NCBI GenBank assembly: GCA_964016885.1
Contig: OZ024744.1
Coordinates: forward strand, 110,568,536 to 110,632,535
Direction: 5' to 3'
Length of the DNA: 64,000 nucleotides
Source: Eledone cirrhosa
Taxonomy: Eukaryota > Mollusca > Cephalopoda > Octopoda > Eledonidae
Part shown: positions 39,236 through 53,100 of the stretch, in pieces
How the letters are laid out: each line of letters starts with the position of its first letter
How positions within the stretch are numbered: position 1 is the first letter of the stretch
Notes under the pieces: model-generated
Database searches by the model: none
Told to the model about the DNA's origin: nothing
Seen by the model: only the letters and a program-made list of their open reading frames with translations
Position numbers and translations under genes: made by a program

Positions 39236-42014
39236 TGAACACAGTAAAACGACACAATCTACTATAAATTACATTGCCCTAAACACACTAAAACTACACA
39301 ATTTTCTATAACTTATCTTGCCCTGAACACAGTAAAACTACACAATCCACTGTAACTTACCTTGCTCTGAACACAGTAACACTATACAATCCACTATAAC
39401 TTACCTTGCCCTGAACACAGTAAAACTACATAATCCACTATAACTTACCTTGCTCTGAACACAGTAAAACTACACAATCCACTATAACTTACCTTCCTTT
39501 GAACACAGTAAATCTATATAATCCACTATGGCTAACCTTGCCCTGAATACTGTAAAACTACACAATCCACTATAACTTACCTTGCTCTGAACACAGTAAA
39601 ACTACACAACCCACTATAACTTACCTTGCCCTGAACATAGTAAAACTACACAATCCACTATAACTTACCTTGCTCTGAACAGATTAAAACTACACAATCT
39701 ACTATAATTTACCTTGCCCTGAACACAGTAAAAGTACATAATCCACTATAACTTACCTTGCCCTGAACACAGTAAAACTACATAATCCACTATAACTTAA
39801 CTTGCCCTGAACACAGTAAAACTACACAACCCTCTATAACTTACCTTGCTCTGTACACAGTAAAACTACACAATTCACTTTAACTTACCTTGCTCTGAAC
39901 ACAGTAAAACTACATAATCCACTATAACTTACCTTTCCCTGAACACAGTAAAACTACACAATCCACTATAACTTACCTTGCCTGAACACAGTAAAACGAC
40001 ACAATCTACTATAAATTACGTTGCTCTGAACACACTAAAACTACACAATTTTCTATAACTTACCTTGCCCTGAACACAGTAAAACTACACAATCCACTAT
40101 AACTTACCTTGCTCTGAACACAGTAACACTACACAATCCACTATAACTTACCTTGCCCTGAACACAGTAAAACTACACAATCCATTATAACTTACCTTGC
40201 CCTGAACACAGTAAAACTACACAATCCACTCTAACTTACCTTGCTCTGAACACAGTAAAACTACACAATCTACTATAACATACCTTGCCCTGAACACAGT
40301 AAAACTACATAATCCACTATAACTTACCATGCCTGAACACAGTAAAACTACACAATCCACTATAACTTACCTTGCCCTGAACACAGTAAAATTACACAAT
40401 CCACTATAACTTACCTTGCTCTGAACACAGTAAAACTACACAACCCACTATAACTTACCTTGCCCTGAACACAGTAAAACTACACAATCCACTATAACTT
40501 ACCTTGCCCTGAACACAGTAAAACTACATAATCCACTATAACTTACCTTGCCCTGAACACAGTAAAATTACACAATCCACTATAACTTACCTTGCCCTGA
40601 ACACAGTAAAACTACACAATCCACTATAACTTACCTTGCTCTGAACAGAGTAAAACAACGCAACCCACTATAATTTACCTTGCTCTGAACACAATAAAAC
40701 TATATAATCCACTATTGCTTACCTTGCCCTGAACACAGTAAAACTACACAATCCACTATAACTTACCTTGCTCTGAACAGAGTAAAACTACACAACCCGC
40801 TATAATTTACCTTGCCCTGAACACAGTAAGACTACATAATCCCCTATAACTTACCTTGCTCTGAACAGAGTAAAACTACACAACCCACTATAACTTACCT
40901 TGACCTGAACACAGTAACACTACATTATCCACTATAACTTACCTTGCTCTGAACACAGTAAAACTATATAATCCACTATTGCTTACCTTGCCCTGAACAG
41001 AGTAAAACTACACAATCCACTATAACTTACCTTGCTCTGAACAGAGTAAAACTACACAACCCGCTATAACTTACCTTCCCTGAACACAATAAAACTACAC
41101 AATCCACTATAACTTACCTTGCTCTGAACAGAGTAAAACTACACAACCCACTATAACTTACCTTGCCCTGAACACAGTAAAAGTACATAATCCACTATAG
41201 CTTACCTTGCCCTGAAAACAGTAGAACTACACAATCCACTATAAATTACCTTGCTCTGAACACAGTAAAACTACGCGATCCACTATAACTTACCTTGCTC
41301 TGAACAAAGGAAACTACACAATCCACTATAACTTACCTTGCTCTGAACAAAGGAAACTACACAATACACTATAACTTAACTGGCCCTGAACACGGTAAAA
41401 CTACACAATCCACTATAACTTAACTGGCCCTGAACACAGTAAAACTACACAATCCACTATAAGTTACCTTGCTCTGAACACAGTAAAACTACACAATCCT
41501 CTATAAATTAACTGGCCCTTAACACAGAAAAACTACACAATCCAATATAACTTACCTTGCCCTGAACACAGTAAAACTACACAATCCACTATAACTTACC
41601 TTGCACTGAACACAGTAAAACTACACAATCCACTATAACTTACCTTGCCCTGGACACAGTAAAACTACACAATCCACTATAAGTTACTTTGGCCTGAATA
41701 CAGTAAAACTACACAATCCACTATAACTTACCTTGCTCTGACCACAGTAAAACTACACAATCCACTATACCTTACCTTGCCCTGAACACAGTAAAACTAC
41801 ACAATCTACTATAACTTACCTTGCCCTGAACACAGGAAAACTACACAATCCACTATAACTTACCTTGCCCTGAACACAGTAAAACTATACAATCCGCTAT
41901 TACTTACCTTGCCCTGAACACAGTAATACTACGCAATCCACTATAACTTACTTTGCCCTGAACACAGTAAAACTAGACAATCCACTATAACTTACCTTGC
42001 CCTGATCACAGTAA
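38325..42014 (+). repeat. 3,690-bp recent tandem duplication, copy 1
   Basis: About 84 monomers. Markers recur at +3,690 or, after a 1-bp loss, +3,689: 'cactgtaac' (near 38338/42028), 'ccttccccc' (38525/42215), 'cctttgaa' (38705/42395 and 39496/43186), 'taacac' (39207/42897) and 'tgaacaaagg' (41301/44990). Only a few differences are visible over 3.7 kb, so identity is probably above 99.5%; I did not count every base. Confidence 0.92.
39249..42000 (+). repeat. Long-range duplicated block, right copy
   Basis: Counterpart of 29098-32250 and contained inside the 3,690-bp unit, so it appears a third time at about 42939-45690. Relative to the left copy it has one 'ttgacctg' trimer unit instead of three and one extra 'caatccactataac' monomer near 41010. 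That accounts for the 220-bp change in offset between 30949/40793 and 31677/41301. Confidence 0.8.
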
Positions 42015-42041
42015 AACTACATAATCCACTGTAACTTACCT
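41998..42041 (+). repeat. Hybrid monomer at a duplication junction
   Basis: The left part carries 'ccctgatcacag', otherwise the monomer that precedes a 48-bp unit (as near 32247 and 45692). The right part continues 'ataatccactgtaac', which otherwise follows 'ctgaactcag' (as near 38315). The two parents are identical over 42008-42030, so the crossover lies there. This is the breakpoint expected between the two 3,690-bp copies. Confidence 0.85.
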
Positions 42042-45000
42042 TGCCCTGAACACAGTAAAACTACACAACCCACTATAACTTACCTTGCCCTGAACACAGT
42101 AAAACTACACGATCCACTATAGCTTACCTTGCCCTGAACACAGTAAAACTACATAATCCACTATAACTTACCATGCCCTGAACACAGTAAAACTACACAA
42201 TCCACTATAACTCACCTTCCCCCGAACACAGTAAAACTACATAATCCACTATAACTTACCTTGCTCTGAACACAGTAAAACTATATAATCCACTATTGCT
42301 TACCTTGCCCTGAACACAGTAAAACTACACAATCCACTATAACTTACCTTGCTCTGAACACAGTAAAACTACACAATCCACTATAACTTACCTTCCTTTG
42401 AAAACAGTAAATCTAAATAATCCACTATGGCTTACCTTGCCCTGAACACAGTAAAACTACACAATCCACTATAACTTATCTTCTCTGAACACAGTAAAAC
42501 TACACAACGCACTATAACTTACCTTGCCCTGAACACAGTAAAACTACACAATCCACTATAACTTACCTTGCTCTGAACAGAGTAAAACTACACAATCTAC
42601 TATAATTTACCTTGCCTTGAACACAGTAAAACTACACAATCCACTATAACTTAACTTGCTCTGAATAGAGTAAAACTACACAACCCACTATAACTTACCT
42701 TGCCCTGAACACAGTAAAACTACATAATCCACTATAACTTACCTTGCCCTGAACACAGTAAAACTACACAACCCTCTATAACTTACCTTGCTCTGAACAC
42801 AGTAAAACTACACAATCCACTTTAACTTACCTTGCTCTGAACACAGTAAAACTACATAATCCACTATAACTTACCTTGCACTGAACACAGTAAAACTAAC
42901 ACAATCCACTATAACTTACCTTGCCTGAACACAGTAAAACGACACAATCTACTATAAATTACATTGCCCTAAACACACTAAAACTACACAATTTTCTATA
43001 ACTTATCTTGCCCTGAACACAGTAAAACTACACAATCCACTGTAACTTACCTTGCTCTGAACACAGTAACACTATACAATCCACTATAACTTACCTTGCC
43101 CTGAACACAGTAAAACTACATAATCCACTATAACTTACCTTGCTCTGAACACAGTAAAACTACACAATCCACTATAACTTACCTTCCTTTGAACACAGTA
43201 AATCTATATAATCCACTATGGCTAACCTTGCCCTGAATACTGTAAAACTACACAATCCACTATAACTTACCTTGCTCTGAACACAGTAAAACTACACAAC
43301 CCACTATAACTTACCTTGCCCTGAACATAGTAAAACTACACAATCCACTATAACTTACCTTGCTCTGAACAGATTAAAACTACACAATCTACTATAATTT
43401 ACCTTGCCCTGAACACAGTAAAAGTACATAATCCACTATAACTTACCTTGCCCTGAACACAGTAAACTACATAATCCACTATAACTTAACTTGCCCTGAA
43501 CACAGTAAAACTACACAACCCTCTATAACTTACCTTGCTCTGTACACAGTAAAACTACACAATTCACTTTAACTTACCTTGCTCTGAACACAGTAAAACT
43601 ACATAATCCACTATAACTTACCTTTCCCTGAACACAGTAAAACTACACAATCCACTATAACTTACCTTGCCTGAACACAGTAAAACGACACAATCTACTA
43701 TAAATTACGTTGCTCTGAACACACTAAAACTACACAATTTTCTATAACTTACCTTGCCCTGAACACAGTAAAACTACACAATCCACTATAACTTACCTTG
43801 CTCTGAACACAGTAACACTACACAATCCACTATAACTTACCTTGCCCTGAACACAGTAAAACTACACAATCCATTATAACTTACCTTGCCCTGAACACAG
43901 TAAAACTACACAATCCACTCTAACTTACCTTGCTCTGAACACAGTAAAACTACACAATCTACTATAACATACCTTGCCCTGAACACAGTAAAACTACATA
44001 ATCCACTATAACTTACCATGCCTGAACACAGTAAAACTACACAATCCACTATAACTTACCTTGCCCTGAACACAGTAAAATTACACAATCCACTATAACT
44101 TACCTTGCTCTGAACACAGTAAAACTACACAACCCACTATAACTTACCTTGCCCTGAACACAGTAAAACTACACAATCCACTATAACTTACCTTGCCCTG
44201 AACACAGTAAAACTACATAATCCACTATAACTTACCTTGCCCTGAACACAGTAAAATTACACAATCCACTATAACTTACCTTGCCCTGAACACAGTAAAA
44301 CTACACAATCCACTATAACTTACCTTGCTCTGAACAGAGTAAAACAACGCAACCCACTATAATTTACCTTGCTCTGAACACAATAAAACTATATAATCCA
44401 CTATTGCTTACCTTGCCCTGAACACAGTAAAACTACACAATCCACTATAACTTACCTTGCTCTGAACAGAGTAAAACTACACAACCCGCTATAATTTACC
44501 TTGCCCTGAACACAGTAAGACTACATAATCCCCTATAACTTACCTTGCTCTGAACAGAGTAAAACTACACAACCCACTATAACTTACCTTGACCTGAACA
44601 CAGTAACACTACATTATCCACTATAACTTACCTTGCTCTGAACACAGTAAAACTATATAATCCACTATTGCTTACCTTGCCCTGAACAGAGTAAAACTAC
44701 ACAATCCACTATAACTTACCTTGCTCTGAACAGAGTAAAACTACACAACCCGCTATAACTTACCTTCCCTGAACACAATAAAACTACACAATCCACTATA
44801 ACTTACCTTGCTCTGAACAGAGTAAAACTACACAACCCACTATAACTTACCTTGCCCTGAACACAGTAAAAGTACATAATCCACTATAGCTTACCTTGCC
44901 CTGAAAACAGTAGAACTACACAATCCACTATAAATTACCTTGCTCTGAACACAGTAAAACTACGCGATCCACTATAACTTACCTTGCTCTGAACAAAGGA

Positions 45001-45704
45001 AACTACACAATCCACTATAACTTACCTTGCTCTGAACAAAGGAAACTACACAATACACTATAACTTAACTGGCCCTGAACACGGTAAAACTACACAATCC
45101 ACTATAACTTAACTGGCCCTGAACACAGTAAAACTACACAATCCACTATAAGTTACCTTGCTCTGAACACAGTAAAACTACACAATCCTCTATAAATTAA
45201 CTGGCCCTTAACACAGAAAAACTACACAATCCAATATAACTTACCTTGCCCTGAACACAGTAAAACTACACAATCCACTATAACTTACCTTGCACTGAAC
45301 ACAGTAAAACTACACAATCCACTATAACTTACCTTGCCCTGGACACAGTAAAACTACACAATCCACTATAAGTTACTTTGGCCTGAATACAGTAAAACTA
45401 CACAATCCACTATAACTTACCTTGCTCTGACCACAGTAAAACTACACAATCCACTATACCTTACCTTGCCCTGAACACAGTAAAACTACACAATCTACTA
45501 TAACTTACCTTGCCCTGAACACAGGAAAACTACACAATCCACTATAACTTACCTTGCCCTGAACACAGTAAAACTATACAATCCGCTATTACTTACCTTG
45601 CCCTGAACACAGTAATACTACGCAATCCACTATAACTTACTTTGCCCTGAACACAGTAAAACTAGACAATCCACTATAACTTACCTTGCCCTGATCACAG
45701 TAAA
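42015..45704 (+). repeat. 3,690-bp recent tandem duplication, copy 2
   Basis: Near-identical to 38325-42014. Differences I noticed are a 1-bp loss in 'gtaaactac' near 43463, 'atctaaataatcc' near 42410 (copy 1 'atctatataatcc') and 'ctataacttacc' near 42335 (copy 1 'ctatattttacc'). After 45704 the array leaves this unit and continues with the 48-bp monomer pair. Confidence 0.92.
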
Positions 45705-46640
45705 ACTACATAATCCACTATAACTTACTCCACTTGCCCTGAACACAGTAAAACTACATAATCCACTATAACTTACTCCACTTGCCCTAAACACAGTAAA
45801 ACTACACAATCCACCATAACTTATCTTGCACTGAACACAGTAAAACTTCACAATCCACTATAACTAACCTTGCCCTGAACACAGTAAAACTACACAATCC
45901 ACTTTAAATTACCTTGCTCTGAACACAGTAAAACTACACAATACACTATAAATTACCTTGCTCTGAACACAGTAAAACTACACAACCCACTATAACTTAA
46001 CTGGCCCTGAACACAGTAAACTACAGAATCCACTATAACTTACCTTGCCCTGAACACAGTAAAACTACACAACCCACTATAACTTAACTGGCCCTGAACA
46101 CAGTAAACTACACAATCCACTATAACTTACCTTGCCCAGAACAAAGTAAAACTACGTAATCCACTATACCTTACCTTGCCCTGAACACAGTAAAACTACA
46201 CAATCCACTATAGCTTACCTTGCCCTGAAAACAGTAGAACTACACAATCCACTATAAATTACATTGCTCTGAACACAGTAAAACTACACAATCCACTATA
46301 ACTTGCTCTGCCATGAACACAGTAAAACTACACAATCCACTATAACTGAACTGGCCCTGAACACAGTAAAACTACACAATCCACTATAACTCAACTGGCC
46401 CTGAACACAGTAAAACTACACAATCCACTATAAGTTACCTTGCTCTGAACACAGTAAAACTACACAATCCACTATAACTTAACTGGCCCTGAACACAGTA
46501 AAACTACACAATCCACTATAACTTACCTTGCCCTGAACACAGTAAAACTACACAATCCACTATAACTTACCTTGCACTGAACAAAGTAAAACTACACAAT
46601 CCACTATAACTTACCTTGCCCTGAACACAGTAAATCTACA
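45705..46640 (+). repeat. Block with 48-bp and 'aactgg' monomers, right copy
   Basis: Repeats the order of 32251-33190 at about +13.45 to +13.58 kb, including the pair of 48-bp monomers and the rare 'aacttgctctgccatg' unit at 46302. It has extra 'aactggccc' monomers with 'gtaaactacagaatcc' (43 bp), which become frequent further right. Confidence 0.8.
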
Positions 46641-49600
46641 CAATCCACTATAACTTACTTTGCCCTGAATACAGTAAAACTACACAATCCACTATAACTT
46701 ACCTTGCTCTGAACACAGTAAAACTACACAATCCACTATACCTTACCTTGCACTGAACACAGTAAAACTACACAATCTACTATAACTAACCTCTCCCTGA
46801 ACACAGTAAAACTACACAATCCACTATAACTTACCTTGCCCTGAACACAGTAAAACTACACAATCCACTTTTACTTACTTTGCCCTGAACACAGTAAAAC
46901 TACACAATCCACTATAACTTACCTTGCCGTGAACACAGTAAAACTACACAATCCACTATAACTTACCTTGCCCTGAACACAGTAATACTACACAATCCAC
47001 TATAGCTTACCTTGCACTGAACACAGTAAAACTACATAAACCACTATAACTTACCTTGCCTTGATCACAGTAAAACTACATAATCCACTATAACTTACTC
47101 CACTTGCCCTAAACACAGTAAAACTACACGATCCACTATAACTTATCTTGCACTGAACACAGTAAAACTTCACAATCCACTATAACTTACCTTGCCCTGA
47201 ACACAATAAAACTACACAATCCACTGTAAATTACCTTGACCTGAACACATTAAAACTACACAAACCACTATAAATTACCTTGCTCTAAGCACAGTAAAAC
47301 TCCGTAATCCACTATAGCTTACCTTGACCTGAAAACAGTAGAACTACACAATCCACTATAAATTACCTTGCTCTGAACACAGTAAACTACACAATCCACT
47401 ATAACTTACTTTGCCATGAACACAGTAAAACTTCCCAATCAACTATGACTTACCTTGCACTGAACACAGTAAAACTACACAATCCACTATAAATTACCTT
47501 ACTCTGAACACAGTAAAACTACACAATCCACTATAACTTACCTTGCCCTGAACAGAGTAAAACTACACAATCCACTATAACATACTTTGCCCTGAACACA
47601 TTAAAACTACACAAACCACTATAAATTACCTTGCTCTAAACACAATAAAACTCCATAATCCACTATAACTTAACTGGCCCTGAACACAGTAAAACTACAC
47701 AATCCACTATAACTTACTTTGCCCAGAACACATTAAAACTACACAAACCACTATAAATTACCTCGCTCTAAACACAGTAAAACTTTATAATCCACTATAA
47801 CTTAACTGGCCCTGAACACAGTAAAACTACACAATCCACTATAACTTAACTGGCCCTCAACACATTAAAACTACACAAACCACTATAAATTACCTTGCTC
47901 TAAACACAGTAAAACTTTATAATCCACTATAACTTAACTGGCCCTGAACACAGTAAAACTACACAATCCACTATAACTTAACTGGCCCTGAACACAGTAA
48001 AACTACACAATCCACTATAACATACTTTGCCCTGAACACATTAAAACTACACAAACCACTATAAATTACCTTGCTCTAAACACAGTAAAACTTTATAATC
48101 CACTATAACTTAACTGGCCCTCAACACAGTAAAACTACACAATCCACTATAAGTTACCTTGCTCTGAACACAGTAAAACTACACAATCCACTATAACTTA
48201 ACTGGCCCTGAACACAGTAAAACTACACAATCCACTATAACATACTTTGCCCTAAACACATTAAAACTACACAAACCACTATAAATTACCTTGCTCTAAA
48301 CACAGTAAAACTACATAATCCACTATAACTTACCTTGCCCTGAACACAGTAAAACTACACAATCCACTATAACTTAACTGGCCCTGAACACACTAAACTA
48401 CAGAATCCACTATAACTTAACTGGCCCTGAACACAGTAAAACTACACAATCCACTATAACTTAACTGACCCTGAACACAGTAATACTGTACAATCCACTA
48501 TAACTTACTTTGCCCTGAACACAGTAAAACTACATAATCCACTATAACCTACCTTGCCCTGATCACAGTAAAACTACATAATCCACTATAACTTACATTG
48601 CCCTGAACAGAGTAAAACTACACAAACCACTATAAATTACCTTGCACTGAACACAGTAAAACTTCACAATCCACTATAACTTACTTTGCCCTGAACACAG
48701 AAAAACTACACAATCCACTATAACTCAACTGGCCCTGAACACAGTAAAACTACATAATCCACTATAACTTACCTTGCCCAGAACAAAGTAAAACTACGTA
48801 ATCCACTATACCTTACCTTGCCCTGAACACAGTAAAACTACACAATCCACTATAACTTACCTTGCTCTGAACACAGTAAAACTACACAATCCACTATAGC
48901 TTATGTTGCTCTGAACACAGTAAAACTACACAATCCACTATAACTTACCTTGCCCTGAAAACAGTAGAACTACACAATCCACTATAAATTACCTTGTTCT
49001 GAACACAGTAAAACTACACAATCCACTATAAATTACTTTGCCATGAACACAGTAAAACTACACAATCCACTATAACTTACCTTACACTGAACACAGTAAA
49101 ACTACACAATCCACTCTAAATTACCTTGCCCTGAACACAGTAAAACTACACAATCCACTATAAATTACCTTGCTCTAAACACAGTAAAACTTTATAATCC
49201 ACTATAACTTAACTGGCCCTGAACACAGTAAATCTACACAATCCACTATAATTTAACTGGCCCTGAACACAGTAAAACTACACAATCCACTCTAAGTTAC
49301 CTTGCTCTGAACACAGTAAAACTACACAATCCACTATAACTTAACTGGCCCTGAACACAGTAAAACTACACAATCCACTATAAATTACCTTGCTCTGAAC
49401 ACAGTAAAACTACACAATCCACTATAACTTACCTTGCCCTGAACAGAGTAAAACTACACTATCCACTATAACTTACATTGCCCTGAACACAGTAAAACTA
49501 CACAAACCACTATAAATTACCTTGCCCTGAACACAGTAAAACTACACAATCCACTATAATTAACCTTGCCCTGAACACAGTAAAACTACACAATCCACTA

Positions 49601-50134
49601 TAACTTACTTTGCCCTGAACACAGTAAAACTACACGATCCACTATAAATTACCTTGCTCTGAACACAGTAAAACTACACAATCCACTATAACTTAACTGG
49701 TCCTGAACACAGTAAAACTACACAATCCACTATAACTTAACTGGTCCTGAACACAGTAAAACTACACAATCCACTATAACTTAACTGGCCCTGAACACAC
49801 TAAACTACAGAATCCACTATAACTTACTTTGCTCTGAACAAAGGAAACTACACAATCCACTATAACTTAACTGGCCCTGACCACAGTAAAACAACACAAT
49901 CCACTATAACTGAACTGGCCCTGAACACAGTAAAACTACACAATCCACTATAACTTAACTGGCCCTGAACACAGTAAAACTACACAATCCACTATAACTT
50001 AACTGGCCCTGAACACAGTAATACTACACAACCCACTATAACTTACTTTGCCCTGAACACAGTAAAACTACATAATCCACTATAACCTACCTTGCCCTGA
50101 TCACAGTAAAACTACATAATCCACTATAACTTAC
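46641..50134 (+). repeat. Mixed array rich in 'aactgg' and 'cattaaaac' monomers
   Basis: Short-range amplification is visible: 'ctttataatcc' at 47783, 47915 and 48091 (steps of 132 and 176 bp, i.e. three and four monomers), always after 'acacattaaaac' and 'aaaccactataaatt' units. From about 48900 the order starts to resemble the right-hand HOR. For instance, 'tgaacaaagg' at 49835 recurs at 55700 (+5,865). No gene. Confidence 0.75.
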
Positions 50135-53100
50135 TCCACTTGCCCTAAACACAGTAAAACTACACAATCCACTATAACTTATCTTGCACTGAACACAGTA
50201 AAACTTCACAATCCACTATAACTTACCTTGCCCTGAACACAGTAAAACTACACAATCCACTATAAATTCCCTTGCCCTGAACACAGTAAAACTACACAAT
50301 CCACTATAACTTACCTTGCCCAGAACAAAGTAAAACTACGTAATCCACTATACCTTACCTTGCCCTGAACACAGTAAAACTACACAATCCACTATAGCTT
50401 ACATTGCTCTGAACACAGTAAAACTACACAATCCACTATAGCTTACCTTGCCCTGAAAACAGTAGTACTACACAATCCACTATAAATTACCTTGTTCTGA
50501 ACACAGTAAAACTACACAATCCCCTATAACGTACCTTGCTCTGAACACAGTAAAACTACACAATCCACTATAAATTACCTTGTTCTGAACACAGTAAAAC
50601 TACACAATCCACTATAAATTACCTTGTTCTGAACACAGTAAAACTACACAATCCACTATAACTTAATTGGCCCTGAACACAGTAAAACTACACAATCCAC
50701 TATAACTTAACTGGCCCTGAACACACTAAACTACAGAATCCACTATAACTTAACTGGCCCTGAACACAGTAAAACTACACAATCCACTATAACTTAACTG
50801 GCCCTGAACACAGAAATACTACACAATCCACTATAACTTACTTTGCCCTGAACACAGTAAAACTACATAATCCACTATAACCTACCTTGCCCTGATCACA
50901 GTAAAACTAAATAATCCACTATAACTTACATTGCCCTGAACACAGTAAAACTACACAAACCACTATAAATTACCTTGCACTGAACACAGTAAAACTTCAC
51001 AATCCACTATAACTTACTTTGCCCTGAACACAGAAAAACTACACAATCCACTATAACTCAACTGGCCCTGAACACAGTAAACTACAGAATCCACTATAAT
51101 TTACCTTGCCCAGAACAAAGTAAAACTACGTAATCCACTATACCTTACCTTGCCCTGAACACAGTAAAACTACACAATCCACTATAACTTACTCCACTTG
51201 CCCTAAACACAGTAAAACTACACAATCCACTATAACTTATCTTGCACTGAACACAGTAAAACTTCACAATCCACTATAACTTACTTTGCCCTGAACACAG
51301 AAAAACTACACAATCCACTATAACTCAACTGGCCCTGAACACAGTAAACTACAGAATCCACTATAACTTACCTTGCCCAGAACAAAGTAAAACTACGTAA
51401 TCCACTATACCTTACCTTGCCCTGAACACAGTAAAACTACACAATCCACTATAGCTTACCTTGCTCTGAACACAGTAAAACTACACAATCCACTATAGCT
51501 TACGTTGCTCTGAACACAGTAAAACTACACAATCCACTATAACTTACCTTGCCCTGAAAACAGTAGAACTACACAATCCACTATAAATTACCTTGTTCTG
51601 AACACAGTAAAACTACACAATCCACTATAACTTACTTTGCCATGAACACAGTAAAACTACACAATCCACTCTAAATTACCTTGCCCTGAACACAGTAAAA
51701 CTACACAATCCACTATAAATTACTTTGCCCTGAACACATTAAAACTACACAAACCACTATAAATTACCTTGCTCTAAACACAGTAAAACTTTATAATCCA
51801 CTATAACTTAACTGGCCCTGAACACAGTAAATCTACACAATCCACTATAATTTAACTGGCCCTGAACACAGTAAAACTACACAATCCACTATAAGTTACA
51901 TTGCTCTGAACACAGTAAAACTACACAATCCACTATAACTTAACTGGCCCTGAACACAGTAAAACTACACAATCCACTATAACTTACCTTGCCCTGAACA
52001 GAGTAAAACTACACTATCCACTATAACTTACATTGCCCTGAACACAGTAAAACTACACAAACCACTACAAATTACCTTGCCCTGAACACAGTAAAACTAC
52101 ACAATCCACTATAATTAACCTTGCCCTGAACACAGTAAAACTACACAATCCACTATAACTTACTTTGCCCTGAACACAGTAAAACTACACAATCCACTAT
52201 AAATTACCTTGCTCTGAACACAGTAAAACTACACAATCCACTATAACTTAACTGGTCCTGAACACAGTAAAACTACACAATCCACTATAACTTAACTGGC
52301 CCTGAACACACTAAACTACAGAATCCACTATAACTTACTTTGCTCTGAACAATGGAAACTACACAATCCACTATAACTTAACTGGCCCTGACCACAGTAA
52401 AACAACACAATCCACTATAACTGAACTGGCCCTGAACACAGTAAAACTACACAATCCACTATAACTTAACTGGCCCTGAACACAGTAATACTACACAACC
52501 CACTATAACTTACTTTGCCCTGAACACAGTAAAACTACATAATCCACTATAACCTACCTTGCCCTGATCACAGTAAAACTACATAATCCACTATAACTTA
52601 CTCCACTTGCCCTAAACACAGTAAAACTAAACAATCCACTATAACTTATCTTGCACTGAACACAGTAAAACTTCACAATCCACTATAACTTACCTTGCCC
52701 TGAACACAGTAAAACTACACAATCCACTATAAATTCCCTTGCCCTGAACACAGTAAAACTACACAATCCACTCTAACTTACCTTGCCCAGAACAAAGTAA
52801 AACTACGTAATCCACTATACCTTACCTTGCCCTGAACACAGTAAAACTACACAATCCACTATAGCTTACATTGCTCTGAACACAGTAAAACTACACAATC
52901 CACTATAGCTTACCTTGCCCTGAAAACAGTAGAACTACACAATCCACTATAAATTACCTTGTTCTGAACACAGTAAAACTACACAATCCACTATAACGTA
53001 CCTTGCTCTGAACACAGTAAAACTACACAATCCACTATAACTTACTTTGCCATGAACACAGTAAAACTACACAATCCACTATAAATTACCTTGTTCTGAA

